From assembly GCF_028471945.1 (NCBI RefSeq), contig NZ_CP110128.1:1290501-1354500 (forward strand): a stretch of 64,000 bases of DNA, given 5' to 3'. The notes below the pieces were generated by a model. It did not search any database, was not told the DNA's origin, and saw nothing but the letters and a program-made list of their open reading frames with translations. Shown piece by piece: positions 27,029 to 35,299 of the stretch (position 1 is the first letter of the stretch; every line of letters starts with the position of its first letter). The translations under genes were made by a program, and so were the position numbers. The stretch is from Pseudomonas sp. WJP1 (GTDB lineage Bacteria > Pseudomonadota > Gammaproteobacteria > Pseudomonadales > Pseudomonadaceae).

Positions 27029-27562
27029 ATGAATCATCCCATCACCGCCCTGGTCATCATGGGCGTTGCCGGTTGCGGCAAGACGTGCGTCAGCGAAGCC
27101 CTGTGCCAACTGAGCGGCGCCACTGCCATTGAAGGCGACTCTTTCCATCCTGCCGCCAATATCGAAAAGATGAGCGCGGGAATCCCCCTGAACGATGAAG
27201 ACCGTGCCGGCTGGCTCGACAGCCTGTGCGATGAACTGCGCCGCATCGATGCCCTGGGCCAGCGCCCGGTGCTGACCTGTTCGGCGCTCAAGCACATTTA
27301 CCGCGAGCGCCTGCGCAGTGCCTTGCCGGGCCTGGGCTTCGTGTTCCTGGAGTTGACCCCGGAAGTTGCTGCCGAACGTGTCTCCCATCGGCCAGGTCAT
27401 TTCATGCCGGCAACCCTGATCGAAAGTCAGTTCGCCACCCTCGAGTCTCCCAAGGGTGAGCCGCTGACACTGGCGCTCAATGCCTCGATCCACAGCGTTG
27501 AAGAACTGGCCGCGCAGGCCCACACCTGGTGGCAGGCCAACGGCCTGAAGCAGGCGGTATGA
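27029..27562 (+). CDS. gntK: Gluconokinase
   Basis: Phosphorylates D-gluconate to 6-phosphogluconate with ATP, in the cytoplasm, giving the Entner-Doudoroff entry metabolite. 177 residues, the usual size of the GntK/IdnK family. P-loop GVAGCGKTCVSE (~residues 12-23), EGDSFHPAANIEKMSAGIPLNDEDRAGWL (substrate region, ~37-65), CSALKHIYRERLR, and VSHRPGHFMPATLIESQFATLE are diagnostic. First gene after the divergent gntR; gntP follows after 81 bases that hold a third operator. Confidence 0.96.
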   Translation: MNHPITALVIMGVAGCGKTCVSEALCQLSGATAIEGDSFHPAANIEKMSAGIPLNDEDRAGWLDSLCDELRRIDALGQRPVLTCSALKHIYRERLRSALPGLGFVFLELTPEVAAERVSHRPGHFMPATLIESQFATLESPKGEPLTLALNASIHSVEELAAQAHTWWQANGLKQAV

Positions 27563-27570
27563 ACGTGCTT

Positions 27571-27590
27571 TCAAAGACAGCGCTGTCCTC
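27571..27590. promoter_or_regulatory. GntR operator 3 (between gntK and gntP)
   Basis: TCAAAGACAGCGCTGTCCTC contains the perfect palindrome GACAGCGCTGTC. Its position, 54 bases before the gntP start, suggests that gntP has its own GntR-controlled promoter in addition to read-through from gntK. Confidence 0.7.
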
Positions 27591-27643
27591 ACGACTTCTG
27601 ATTAACCCGCTTTAATAACAACAACAACCAGGAGACACCCCTA

Positions 27644-28996
27644 ATGTTTGGCATGTCCCACGAGACGTTCCTGCTGCTCGACGCAGTGGTCACGGTGATC
27701 GGGCTTATCGTCCTGATCACCAAGTTCAAGTTGCACCCCTTTCTTGCCCTGATCATCGCCGCCGCTTTCCTCGGGCTGACCTCCGGCATGCCGATCGGCA
27801 CCATCATCAAGGCGTTCCAGGACGGCTTTGGTGGCGTGCTCGGTTTCGTCGGGATCATCCTGGCGCTGGGGACCATGCTCGGCAAAATGATGGCCGAGTC
27901 GGGCGGGGCGGATCAGATCGCCCAGACCCTGATCCGCGCTTTCGGCAAGGACAAGGTGCAGTGGGCAATGATGTTCGCGGCCTTCCTGGTCGGCATCCCG
28001 CTGTTCTTCGAAATCGGCTTCGTGCTGCTGATTCCACTGGTGTTCATCGTTGCCCGCCGCACTGGCGTGTCGATCATCAAGATCGGTATCCCGCTGCTGG
28101 CCGGCCTCTCCGCGGTGCATGGCCTGGTGCCACCGCACCCGGGTCCGTTGCTGGCCATCGGCGTGTTCGGTGCCGACATCGGTAAAACCATTCTGTACGG
28201 CCTGATCGTTGCGTTGCCGACGGCCATCATTGCCGGCCCGATCTTCGGTACCTTCATCGCCAAGCACATCCCCGGTCATCCTAACCAGGAGCTGGTGGAT
28301 CAACTGGCCCGCGAATCGGACACGTCTGAACTGCCGAGCTTTGGTATCACCCTGGTCACCGTGCTGCTGCCGGTGTTCCTGATGCTGCTCAAGACTTTTG
28401 CCGACGTAGTGCTGCCCGATGGCAATATCTTCCGCGCCTTCATGGACCTGATCGGTCACCCGATTTCGGCGTTGCTGCTGGCGCTGCTGCTGTCGCTGTA
28501 TACCTTCGGCTACAAGCAGGGCATCGGTTCCAGCCAGATGATGAAATGGCTGGATGCGAGCCTCGCGCCAACCGCCGCGATCATCCTGATCATCGGTGCC
28601 GGTGGTGGCTTCAAGCAGATGCTGGTGACCAGCGGTGTGGGTGACGTGATCGGCCACATGGCGGTCAATGCACAGATCTCGCCGATCCTGCTGGCCTGGC
28701 TGGTGGCGGCGGTGATCCGCATCGCGACCGGTTCGGCGACCGTGGCGACCATTACTGGCGCGGGCATCGTGGTGCCGGTGGTGGGGATGATCCCAGGGGT
28801 TAACCGTGAGCTGCTGGTGCTGGCCACCGGTGCCGGTTCGTTGATCCTATCCCACGTGAATGACGCCGGTTTCTGGCTGGTGAAGCAGTACTTCAACATG
28901 ACCGTGGCAGAAACGTTCAAGACCTGGACCGCGATGGAAACCATTCTGTCGGTGGTGGGCCTGGGCTTTATCCTGTTGCTGTCGTTGTTCGTTTAA
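27644..28996 (+). CDS. gntP: Gluconate:H+ symporter, GntP family
   Basis: A 450-residue inner-membrane permease with about 12 hydrophobic segments. Family motifs: LGTMLGKMMAESGGADQIAQTLI (~75-95), HGLVPPHPGPLLAIG (~150-165; the conserved HPGP loop) and GSATVATITGAGIVVP (~360-375). A good AGGAG lies 10 bases before ATG 27644. It imports gluconate made in the periplasm by glucose dehydrogenase, for GntK. Closed by a strong terminator. Confidence 0.95.
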   Translation: MFGMSHETFLLLDAVVTVIGLIVLITKFKLHPFLALIIAAAFLGLTSGMPIGTIIKAFQDGFGGVLGFVGIILALGTMLGKMMAESGGADQIAQTLIRAFGKDKVQWAMMFAAFLVGIPLFFEIGFVLLIPLVFIVARRTGVSIIKIGIPLLAGLSAVHGLVPPHPGPLLAIGVFGADIGKTILYGLIVALPTAIIAGPIFGTFIAKHIPGHPNQELVDQLARESDTSELPSFGITLVTVLLPVFLMLLKTFADVVLPDGNIFRAFMDLIGHPISALLLALLLSLYTFGYKQGIGSSQMMKWLDASLAPTAAIILIIGAGGGFKQMLVTSGVGDVIGHMAVNAQISPILLAWLVAAVIRIATGSATVATITGAGIVVPVVGMIPGVNRELLVLATGAGSLILSHVNDAGFWLVKQYFNMTVAETFKTWTAMETILSVVGLGFILLLSLFV

Positions 28997-29012
28997 GGCA
29001 TTCGCCAGACAC

Positions 29013-29040
29013 AAAAAAACCGCAGCGATGCGGTTTTTTT
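29013..29040 (+). terminator. Rho-independent terminator of gntK-gntP
   Basis: AAAAAAACCGC / GCGGTTTTTTT stem with a 6-base loop, 17 bases after the gntP stop. Symmetric, so it may also act for the opposite strand. Confidence 0.9.
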
Positions 29041-29075
29041 GTGGGTGTTGAACTCATGGCTCTACACAAAACCAA

Positions 29076-29165
29076 TGTAGGAGTGAGCCAGCTCGCGATA
29101 GCGGTGGGACAGTCGACATCTTTGTTGGATGTGATGGCCTCATCGCGAGCAGGCTCGCTCCCACA
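29076..29165. repeat. REP pair
   Basis: Facing copies TGTAGGAGTGAGCCAGCTCGCG and its relative CGCGAGCAGGCTCGCTCCCACA, 90 bases end to end, between convergent gntP and alaC. Confidence 0.85.
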
Positions 29166-29175
29166 GTGTTTTGTG

Positions 29176-30393
29176 TCAGCTGTTGGTTTTCGGGGCTAAC
29201 CCATCCGCCCGGAACATCCCGCGAATCCCGCGTACGGCCTGGCGAATCCGGTCCTGGTTTTCGATCAGCGCGAAGCGCACGTGATCGTCACCATACTCAC
29301 CAAAGCCGACACCCGGCGAGACGCAGACCTTAGCTTCGGCCAACAGCTTCTTGGCGAACTCCAGCGAGCCCAGGTGCGCGTAGGCGTCGGGGATCTTGGC
29401 CCAGACGTACATCGACGCTTTCGGGTTTTCCACCATCCAGCCCAGTTCATGCAGGCCTTTGACCAGCACGTTACGGCGCTGGCGATACTGCTCGGCGATG
29501 TCGCGCACGCATTGCTGATCGCCTTCAAGCGCCGCAATGGCCGCCACTTGCAGCGGGGTGAAGGTGCCGTAGTCGTGGTAGCTCTTGATCCGCGCCAGGG
29601 CGTTGACCAGTTCCGGGTTGCCAACCATGAAGCCGATACGCCAGCCTGCCATGTTGTAGCTCTTGGACAGGGTGAAGAATTCGACGGCGATGTCCTTGGC
29701 GCCCGGTACCTGCATGATCGACGGGGCTTTCCAGCCGTCGTAGACGATGTCGGCGTAGGCCAGGTCATGCACCACCAGCACATCGTATTGCTTGGCGAGG
29801 GCGATCACCCGTTCGAAGAAATCCAGTTCCACGCACTGGGCGGTGGGGTTGGACGGGAAGCCGAGGATCATCATCTTCGGTTTCGGGATCGAACCGCGGA
29901 TGGCCCGTTCCAGTTCAGCGAAGAAATCCACGCCCGGCACCAGCGGTACCGAACGCACCTGGGCGCCGGCAATCACGGCACCGTAGATGTGAATCGGGTA
30001 GCTCGGGTTGGGCACCAGCACGGTGTCGCCCTGATCGAGGGTAGCCAGCATCAGGTGCGCCAGGCCTTCCTTGGAACCGATGGTGACGATGGCTTCGCTT
30101 TCCGGGTCGATATCGACCTCGTAGCGCTCCTTGTACCAGTTGGAAATTGCCCGGCGCAGGCGCGGAATCCCCTTGGACGTGGAGTAGCCATGGGTGTCTT
30201 CGCGCTGGGCGACAGTGACCAGTTTTTCCACGATGTGCGGCGGCGTGGCGCCGTCGGGGTTGCCCATGCTCAAGTCGATGATGTCTTCGCCACGACGACG
30301 GGCGGCCATCTTCAGCTCGGCAGTGATGTTGAAAACGTAGGGGGGGAGTCGATCGATGCGCGCAAAGCGGCGCGGCGAACCTTGTTCGGCCAT
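29176..30393 (-). CDS. alaC: Alanine transaminase (AlaC-type, class I/II PLP aminotransferase)
   Basis: A 405-residue cytoplasmic aminotransferase that makes alanine from pyruvate and glutamate. PLP-enzyme motifs: DLSMGNPDG (~40), [14 protein letters not shown] (~70), [10 protein letters not shown] (~125), FPSNPTAQ (~180), [12 protein letters not shown] (~210), and [15 protein letters not shown] with the Schiff-base lysine near residue 239. This combination is that of the AlaC subgroup and not of aspartate aminotransferase. Single gene, divergent from the LysE exporter. Confidence 0.9.
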   Translation of the reverse strand: MAEQGSPRRFARIDRLPPYVFNITAELKMAARRRGEDIIDLSMGNPDGATPPHIVEKLVTVAQREDTHGYSTSKGIPRLRRAISNWYKERYEVDIDPESEAIVTIGSKEGLAHLMLATLDQGDTVLVPNPSYPIHIYGAVIAGAQVRSVPLVPGVDFFAELERAIRGSIPKPKMMILGFPSNPTAQCVELDFFERVIALAKQYDVLVVHDLAYADIVYDGWKAPSIMQVPGAKDIAVEFFTLSKSYNMAGWRIGFMVGNPELVNALARIKSYHDYGTFTPLQVAAIAALEGDQQCVRDIAEQYRQRRNVLVKGLHELGWMVENPKASMYVWAKIPDAYAHLGSLEFAKKLLAEAKVCVSPGVGFGEYGDDHVRFALIENQDRIRQAVRGIRGMFRADGLAPKTNS

Positions 30394-30531
30394 TGTTGCC
30401 TCGGATAACGTAAGCGCCCGGAACCGTCCGAGCGACGCTGGTCACTGCGGTGACCTGTGGCGGAATGTACGATCTGCTGTGGCAGACTGTCCAGCCTCAA
30501 CGTAAACAAATTTTCCGAAGGAAAGGATTGG

Positions 30532-31194
30532 ATGGAATTTACCAGCGGCTTCCTGTTGAGCCTTTCACTGTGCCTGGACATAGGCGTGGCCAACATCGCG
30601 ATGATCACCCTGGCGATGCAGCGCGGTTATTTTCAAGGCTTCGCCCTGGGCCTGGGCACTTGCGTCGGTGACCTGATCTACGCCGTGCTGGCGCTGGCCG
30701 GCATGACCGTTTTGCTGCAGTACGAAACCGTGCGCTGGGTGCTGTGGATCGGCGGTTCGGCGTTGCTGGTGTACTTCGCGGCGAAGATGATTTACTCGGC
30801 GATCCACCATGAGGCGCTGTTGGCCGAAACCGCCGAGGTGGGTCACAACTCCCATCGCAAGGAGTTTTTCCGTGGGATTTTTCTCGCCATGTCGTCGCCC
30901 AGTGCCATTCTTTGGTTCGCCGCAGTAGGCGGCACGTTGATCGCTCGTTCCGGTGGAGGCGGCGCGCTCAGCTCGGCACTGTTCCTCGGTGGATTTCTCT
31001 GCGCCGGGTTGCTGTGGTCCGCCGGCCTGTGCTTCGCGGCAAGCCACGGCGGCAAGTTGCTAGGCGACAAGCTGCTGCGCTATTCCTATATGGCATCTGC
31101 GGCGATCTTCTGCTATTTCGCGGTGTACGTGATTCTATCGGGCTACAACGAGTTTGTCGGTGCAGGTGCCGTCGAGCAGTTGCACGCCCTGTAA
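30532..31194 (+). CDS. LysE/RhtB-family amino-acid exporter
   Basis: A 220-residue inner-membrane protein with six hydrophobic segments. ATG 30532 is preceded by GAAAGGA; an upstream in-frame extension of 25 codons has no such site. The N-terminal FTSGFLLSLSLCLDIGVANIAMITLAMQRGYFQGFALGLGTCVGDLIYAVLALAG is the LysE signature segment. It is likely to export a neutral or basic amino acid or related compound; being divergent from alaC makes alanine a possible, unproven substrate. Confidence 0.88.
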   Translation: MEFTSGFLLSLSLCLDIGVANIAMITLAMQRGYFQGFALGLGTCVGDLIYAVLALAGMTVLLQYETVRWVLWIGGSALLVYFAAKMIYSAIHHEALLAETAEVGHNSHRKEFFRGIFLAMSSPSAILWFAAVGGTLIARSGGGGALSSALFLGGFLCAGLLWSAGLCFAASHGGKLLGDKLLRYSYMASAAIFCYFAVYVILSGYNEFVGAGAVEQLHAL

Positions 31195-31261
31195 GTGGGC
31201 GAATCGGGTTTGGCTTCTATACTCCCAGCCGAACCCACTTTTACCTTCCAGGAGTCGAGTC

Positions 31262-31747
31262 ATGGATGAACAAACAAGCGTCGAAGTGACGGAACCCCGC
31301 TTCGAACATGGACACTTCCTGCTGATCGCAGGGCTTGGCGGACACTTCACCCAGCAAACCGTCAAAGGCATTCCCGAGCTTTGGGAAAAATTCATTCCTC
31401 ATATCGGCAATGTTCCAGGGCAAAAGGGCGAAGTGACCTACGGCGTCTGCTGCAATTTCGACGGCAAGGGCGGCTTTGATTACATCGCGGGTGTCGAGAT
31501 CAGCAAACTTGACGATTTGCCGGACACCTACCGCTGGGTCGAGGTCCAGCCTCAGCAGTATGTGGTGTTCGAACACAAAGGCCCCTTGGAGTCGCTGCCG
31601 CAAACCTTCCAGTACATCCATGGCACGTGGCTGCCGCAGTCCGGGCGCGAGCTGCTGAACGCCCCGGAATTCGAGCGCTACAGCGAAGACTTCAACCCCA
31701 GGCTCAAGACCGGCAAGCTGGAACTCTGGTTGCCGATCAAGGCATGA
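31262..31747 (+). CDS. GyrI-like small-molecule-binding domain protein
   Basis: A 161-residue stand-alone effector-binding domain (GyrI-like/AraC_E_bind fold). ATG 31262 is preceded by CCAGGAGTCGAGTC; the open frame runs further up into the LysE gene. Sequence features: GLGGHFTQQTVKGIPELWEKFIPHIG, GVCCNFDGKGGFDYIAGVEISKLDDLP, WVEVQPQQYVVFEHKGPLESLPQTFQYIHGTWLP and GKLELWLPIKA, the regular elements of this fold. There is no DNA-binding domain. In other bacteria such proteins bind hydrophobic cations or gyrase; here function is unknown. Confidence 0.85.
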   Translation: MDEQTSVEVTEPRFEHGHFLLIAGLGGHFTQQTVKGIPELWEKFIPHIGNVPGQKGEVTYGVCCNFDGKGGFDYIAGVEISKLDDLPDTYRWVEVQPQQYVVFEHKGPLESLPQTFQYIHGTWLPQSGRELLNAPEFERYSEDFNPRLKTGKLELWLPIKA

Positions 31748-31846
31748 CCCCAGCGTCGGGAGGCGGATCAAAAACGATTCGTCTCTCGATGTCCTATCGA
31801 CGCTGCTTTATGATCCTCGTCCTTTCCAACTGATTTGCGACCCGCC

Positions 31847-32335
31847 ATGAACACCGTCATCCGCCACGTCACGCCTGCTGATCTGGACCGTTGCTACGCC
31901 ATCGAAACCCTGGCCTATGAAGGCGACGAAGCCGCTACCCGCGAGAAAATCGCCACCCGCATCGCCACCTGGCCCGAGGGATTCATCGTCGCTGAAGTGG
32001 ATGGCGTGGTCGCCGGCTTCATCAATTCCGGTGCGGCGTTCCAGGTGGAAATGTCCGACGAAGCGTTCAAGGAGCTGATTGGCCACGACCCGGCTGGGCC
32101 GCACGTGGTGATCATGTCGGTGGTCGTGCATCCGGATTATCAGGGGCAGGGCCTGGCGAAGCGCTTGATGGGCGAGTTCATCGAACGTATGCGCGCCATG
32201 GGCAAGGTCAGCATCAACCTGATGTGCAAGGAACGGCATATTCCGTTGTATGCAGGCTTTGGTTTTGCCTACATCAAGCCATCGGCGTCTGACCATGGCG
32301 GGATGGCTTGGCATGAGATGGTACTGAACCTCTAA
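31847..32335 (+). CDS. GNAT-family N-acetyltransferase
   Basis: A 162-residue acetyltransferase; start at ATG 31847 (MNTVIRHVTPADLDRCYAIE). The acetyl-CoA pyrophosphate loop is VVHPDYQGQGLAKRLM (~residues 100-115) and the beta-4 strand HVVIMSV precedes it. A C-terminal KERHIPLYAGFGFAYIKPS segment is the usual GNAT end. The layout resembles arylalkylamine N-acetyltransferase-like enzymes; substrate unknown. Confidence 0.88.
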   Translation: MNTVIRHVTPADLDRCYAIETLAYEGDEAATREKIATRIATWPEGFIVAEVDGVVAGFINSGAAFQVEMSDEAFKELIGHDPAGPHVVIMSVVVHPDYQGQGLAKRLMGEFIERMRAMGKVSINLMCKERHIPLYAGFGFAYIKPSASDHGGMAWHEMVLNL

Positions 32336-32352
32336 ACCCGACGCCGAACCCC

Positions 32353-32442
32353 TGTGGGAGCGGGCTTGCTCGCGATGGCGTCGTTTCAGTCAGCTTCAAT
32401 GCAAGCTGTTACACCGCAATCGCGAGCAGGCTCGCTCCTACA
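32353..32442. repeat. REP pair
   Basis: Facing copies TGTGGGAGCGGGCTTGCTCGCG and CGCGAGCAGGCTCGCTCCTACA around a 46-base centre, between the convergent acetyltransferase genes. Confidence 0.85.
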
Positions 32443-32459
32443 TTTGGAATGTGCTGACT

Positions 32460-32945
32460 TCAGAATTTCAGGCCCATGCGCCGCTCATAGCCGATCCGCC
32501 CCTTGTACGCCTCGCCGCTGTCGACAAATCCATACCTGGCATACAGCGCGATCGCAGACTCATTGTCCGCATCCACCGACAATTCCAGCCCCCGGATTTC
32601 CGGCCACGCCAGGCGCGCCACTTCGGGTAGCGCCTGCAGGCAGGCCTTGCCGTAACCTTTGCCCTGAGCGCGCTGATCGACTTGCAACGCGTGCAGCGTG
32701 GCGCTGTGTTCGTCGGCCCAGGCCGGTAAAGCCGGTGGGCGCTTGAGCAGCAGAAAGGCTACGGGCACCGCATCGGCCAGCAACGCAAAGCCTTTGACGC
32801 CGGGGCCGGGCTTGGACAACAGGGTGTGCAACGCACCATGAATATCGCCGGAAAACCTGATCTGTTGCGGATGTACTTCGATGGCCTCGACCTGCTGGCG
32901 CTGCAGCGCGTTCAGGCTTTCGTAAGGCACGAGTCGGGTTGTCAC
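32460..32945 (-). CDS. GNAT-family N-acetyltransferase
   Basis: A 161-residue acetyltransferase. I place the start at GTG 32945 because AAAGGA lies 8 bases upstream; a longer ATG frame to 33002 has no ribosome site. The acetyl-CoA loop is VDQRAQGKGYGKACL (~85-100), and NESAIALYARYGFVDSGEAYKGRIGYERRM is the C-terminal GNAT element. It converges with another GNAT gene but the two are only distantly related. Substrate unknown. Confidence 0.85.
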   Translation of the reverse strand: MTTRLVPYESLNALQRQQVEAIEVHPQQIRFSGDIHGALHTLLSKPGPGVKGFALLADAVPVAFLLLKRPPALPAWADEHSATLHALQVDQRAQGKGYGKACLQALPEVARLAWPEIRGLELSVDADNESAIALYARYGFVDSGEAYKGRIGYERRMGLKF

Positions 32946-33021
32946 TGGAGTGTCCTTTTTCCAATAGAAATAAGCCTCGGATTCTAGCGAGTTTGCGTGC
33001 ATGGATTATTTTTATTTCGAC

Positions 33022-33048
33022 TGTCGATTGGGTGGATCACCGAACGAC
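33022..33048 (+). promoter_or_regulatory. Candidate ECF42-dependent promoter
   Basis: TGTCGA (33022-33027), 17 bases, then CGAC (33045-33048), 37 bases before the first gene of the sigma-factor cassette. This matches the ECF42 promoter form I recall from Streptomyces work (TGTCGA at -35, CGA plus C/T at -10). Confidence 0.6.
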
Positions 33049-33085
33049 TAAGGGTGTCTTCCAATAAAAACCACGGAGAACCATC

Positions 33086-33511
33086 ATGAGCGATACCCAC
33101 GAAATCCAGACCCTGATCGCCACCTATCGTGAGGCGGTCATCTCCAAAGACGTCGAGAAAATCATGGCCCTGTACGCCGACGACATCGTCTCCTACGACG
33201 CCGTCAAGGCCCTGCAATTTCGCGGCAAGGCCGCCTACCGCGCACATTGGCTGGAATGCATGGAAATGTGCCAGGGCCAGCACACGTTCGACTTCGACCA
33301 CATGAACATCGTCGCCGATGAGCACATCGCCTTCGCCCATTGGCTGGCCCATTGCGGCGGCACCAACGAGCAGGGTGAAACCCAGGCCTGCTGGATGCGC
33401 GTGACCGCGTGCTATCGGCGCGAAGCCGGGCAATGGCGGATCGTCCATGAACACTGGTCGGCCCCGTTCGACATGATGAGCGGCACGACCTTGTTCAACC
33501 TGCAACCCTGA
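33086..33511 (+). CDS. NTF2-like/SnoaL-type small protein (YybH-like)
   Basis: A 141-residue NTF2-fold protein: long N-terminal helix (EIQTLIATYREAVISKDVEKIMALYADDIVSYDA), then LQFRGKAAYRAHW, and curved sheet strands HTFDFDHMNIVADEHIAFAHWLAHCGG and CWMRVTACYRREAGQWRIVHEHWSAPFD. This is the pattern of ketosteroid-isomerase-like DUF4440/YybH proteins. Start ATG 33086 has GGAG upstream. First gene of the cassette that ends with the ECF sigma factor, hence a likely member of its regulon. Enzyme or sensor role unknown. Confidence 0.82.
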   Translation: MSDTHEIQTLIATYREAVISKDVEKIMALYADDIVSYDAVKALQFRGKAAYRAHWLECMEMCQGQHTFDFDHMNIVADEHIAFAHWLAHCGGTNEQGETQACWMRVTACYRREAGQWRIVHEHWSAPFDMMSGTTLFNLQP

Positions 33512-33578
33512 TCGTCGGTTCGCGGCGCGAAACCGCCCATCTGCAGCCATAGTTGATCCGTTCAATCAGGAGAACGCG

Positions 33579-33923
33579 ATGAAGTATTTATGCCTGGTCT
33601 ACAGCGAAGAGCACTTGCTGCATTCGCTGCCCGAGAGCCCCAAGGACGAGGAATGCATGGCCTATGCCGAGGCGATCCAGGGCAGCGGCCGGATGGTTGC
33701 CGCCGAGGCGCTGGAATCGGTGCAGACCGCCACCACGGTGCGCATGCGCAACGGCAAGATGTCGATCACCGACGGCCCGTTCGCCGAAACCAAGGAGCAG
33801 TTGGCTGGCTTCTACCTGATCGATGCCAAGGACCTCAATGAAGCCCTCCAGGTCGCCGGGAACATCCCGGCGGCGCGGGTCGGCAGTGTCGAAGTGCGCC
33901 CCGTTCGGCAGTTGAATCCCTAA
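33579..33923 (+). CDS. YciI/DGPF-domain protein
   Basis: A 114-residue YCII-related protein. MKYLCLVYSEEHLL at the N-terminus and the signature ITDGPFAETKEQLAGFYLIDA (~residues 60-80) are the DGPF domain. AGGAGAACGCG precedes the ATG. Its stop (TAA, 33921-33923) is separated from the sigma factor start by one base. DGPF genes are the standard partners and targets of ECF42 sigma factors; the biochemical function is not established. Confidence 0.92.
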   Translation: MKYLCLVYSEEHLLHSLPESPKDEECMAYAEAIQGSGRMVAAEALESVQTATTVRMRNGKMSITDGPFAETKEQLAGFYLIDAKDLNEALQVAGNIPAARVGSVEVRPVRQLNP

Positions 33924-33924
33924 G

Positions 33925-35160
33925 ATGCCGCAGCTGTCGGTACAGGCCAGGGTCGAGCAGGTTTATCGCCAGGAGTCGCGACGCATTCTGGCGACCCTGA
34001 TACGCCTGCTCGGCGATTTCGACCTGGCCGAAGAGGCGCTGCACGAAGCGTTTTTCGTGGCGGTCGAACGCTGGCAGCAGGACGGTGTGCCGGACAATCC
34101 GCGCACCTGGCTGGTCTCCACCGGGCGTTTCAAGGCCATCGATGTGCTACGCCGGCGCGCACGTTTTGCCGCGTCCCGACCGCTGCTGGTCGCGCAGCTG
34201 GAGGCGCTGGAGCAGGCCGACTGGAGTGACGAAGACGTGGAAGACGATCGCCTGCGCCTGATCTTCACCTGTTGTCACCCGGCACTGGCGCCTGACGCTC
34301 AGGTGCCGTTGACGCTGCGCGAAGTCTGCGACCTGACCACGGAAGAAATCGCCCGGGCCTTTCTCTCGGCGCCGGCCACCATCGCCCAGCGCATCGTGCG
34401 CGCCAAGGCGAAAATCCGTGACGCGAAAATCCCCTATCAGGTGCCATCCCTTGCGGAACTGCCCGAGCGCCTCGACAGTGTGCTGCGGGTGATTTACCTG
34501 GTGTTCAACGAAGGTTATTCGGCGTCCCTCGGCGCACAGGTGACCCGCGAAGACTTGACCCGTGAAGCGATCCGCCTGGGGCGTTTGTTGCTGGAGTTGT
34601 TGCCGGAGCCGGAGGTCATGGGCCTGCTGGCCCTGATGTTGTTGCACGAGTCCCGGCGCCTGGCCAGGACCTGCGCGGACGGTGACCTGATTTTGCTGGA
34701 TGACCAGGACCGCACGCTGTGGGACGCCCAACTGATCGCCGAAGGCTGTGCGCTGGTAGAGCGGGCACTGGGTACCCGGCGATTCGGGCCGTATTGCCTG
34801 CAAGCGGCGATTGCAGCGGTGCACGCGGAAGCACCGTCGATCGAGGAAACCGACTGGGCGCAGATCGTCGGGCTGTATGAGGTGTTGCTGCGGGCATGGC
34901 CGTCGCCGGTCATCGAATTGAACCGGGCGGCGGCGATCTCCAGGCGCGATGGGCCGTTGGCAGGGCTGATGCTGGTTGAGGCCATTCTGGCGCGTGGTGA
35001 GCTGCTCGATTACCACCTGGCGCATTCGGCGCGGGCGGAGTTCTGTCGGCAGTTGGGCAGGGCGGAGCAGGCGCGGACGGCCTATGCACGGGCGCTGGAG
35101 TTGACGCAGCAAGAACCGGAGCGGCGGTTTATTGAAGCTCGGCTCAAGGCGTTGCAGTGA
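33925..35160 (+). CDS. ECF42-group RNA polymerase sigma factor with C-terminal extension
   Basis: A 411-residue sigma-70-family protein, more than twice the size of a plain ECF sigma. Region 2 lies at about residues 10-75 (ILATLIRLLGDFDLAEEALHEAFFVAVERW and NPRTWLVSTGRFKAIDVLRRRAR), region 4 at about 110-170 (PLTLREVCDLTTEEIARAFLSAPATIAQRI). The C-terminal ~230 residues are helical with TPR-like repeats (DUF6596). No anti-sigma gene is adjacent; in ECF42 the extension itself is thought to control activity. It directs transcription of the linked DGPF genes. Confidence 0.93.
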   Translation: MPQLSVQARVEQVYRQESRRILATLIRLLGDFDLAEEALHEAFFVAVERWQQDGVPDNPRTWLVSTGRFKAIDVLRRRARFAASRPLLVAQLEALEQADWSDEDVEDDRLRLIFTCCHPALAPDAQVPLTLREVCDLTTEEIARAFLSAPATIAQRIVRAKAKIRDAKIPYQVPSLAELPERLDSVLRVIYLVFNEGYSASLGAQVTREDLTREAIRLGRLLLELLPEPEVMGLLALMLLHESRRLARTCADGDLILLDDQDRTLWDAQLIAEGCALVERALGTRRFGPYCLQAAIAAVHAEAPSIEETDWAQIVGLYEVLLRAWPSPVIELNRAAAISRRDGPLAGLMLVEAILARGELLDYHLAHSARAEFCRQLGRAEQARTAYARALELTQQEPERRFIEARLKALQ

Positions 35161-35290
35161 GGCGTGCTCGCCGGCCTCTTCGTCGGAACGCCGCCCGGAG
35201 CAAGCCCGCTCCCACAGGGTAATGAGTGGCCACGAATTTTGTGTACACCAATGATCATTGTGGGAGCGTGGCTTGCCCGCGATAAGGGCC
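35161..35290. repeat. Degenerate REP-like elements
   Basis: Two half-units (CAAGCCCGCTCCCACA ending at 35216, and TGTGGGAGCGTGGCTTGCCCGCGAT from 35260) in the gap between the convergent sigma-factor and LysR genes. The arms are imperfect. Confidence 0.6.
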
Positions 35291-35299
35291 GCAGGACCT

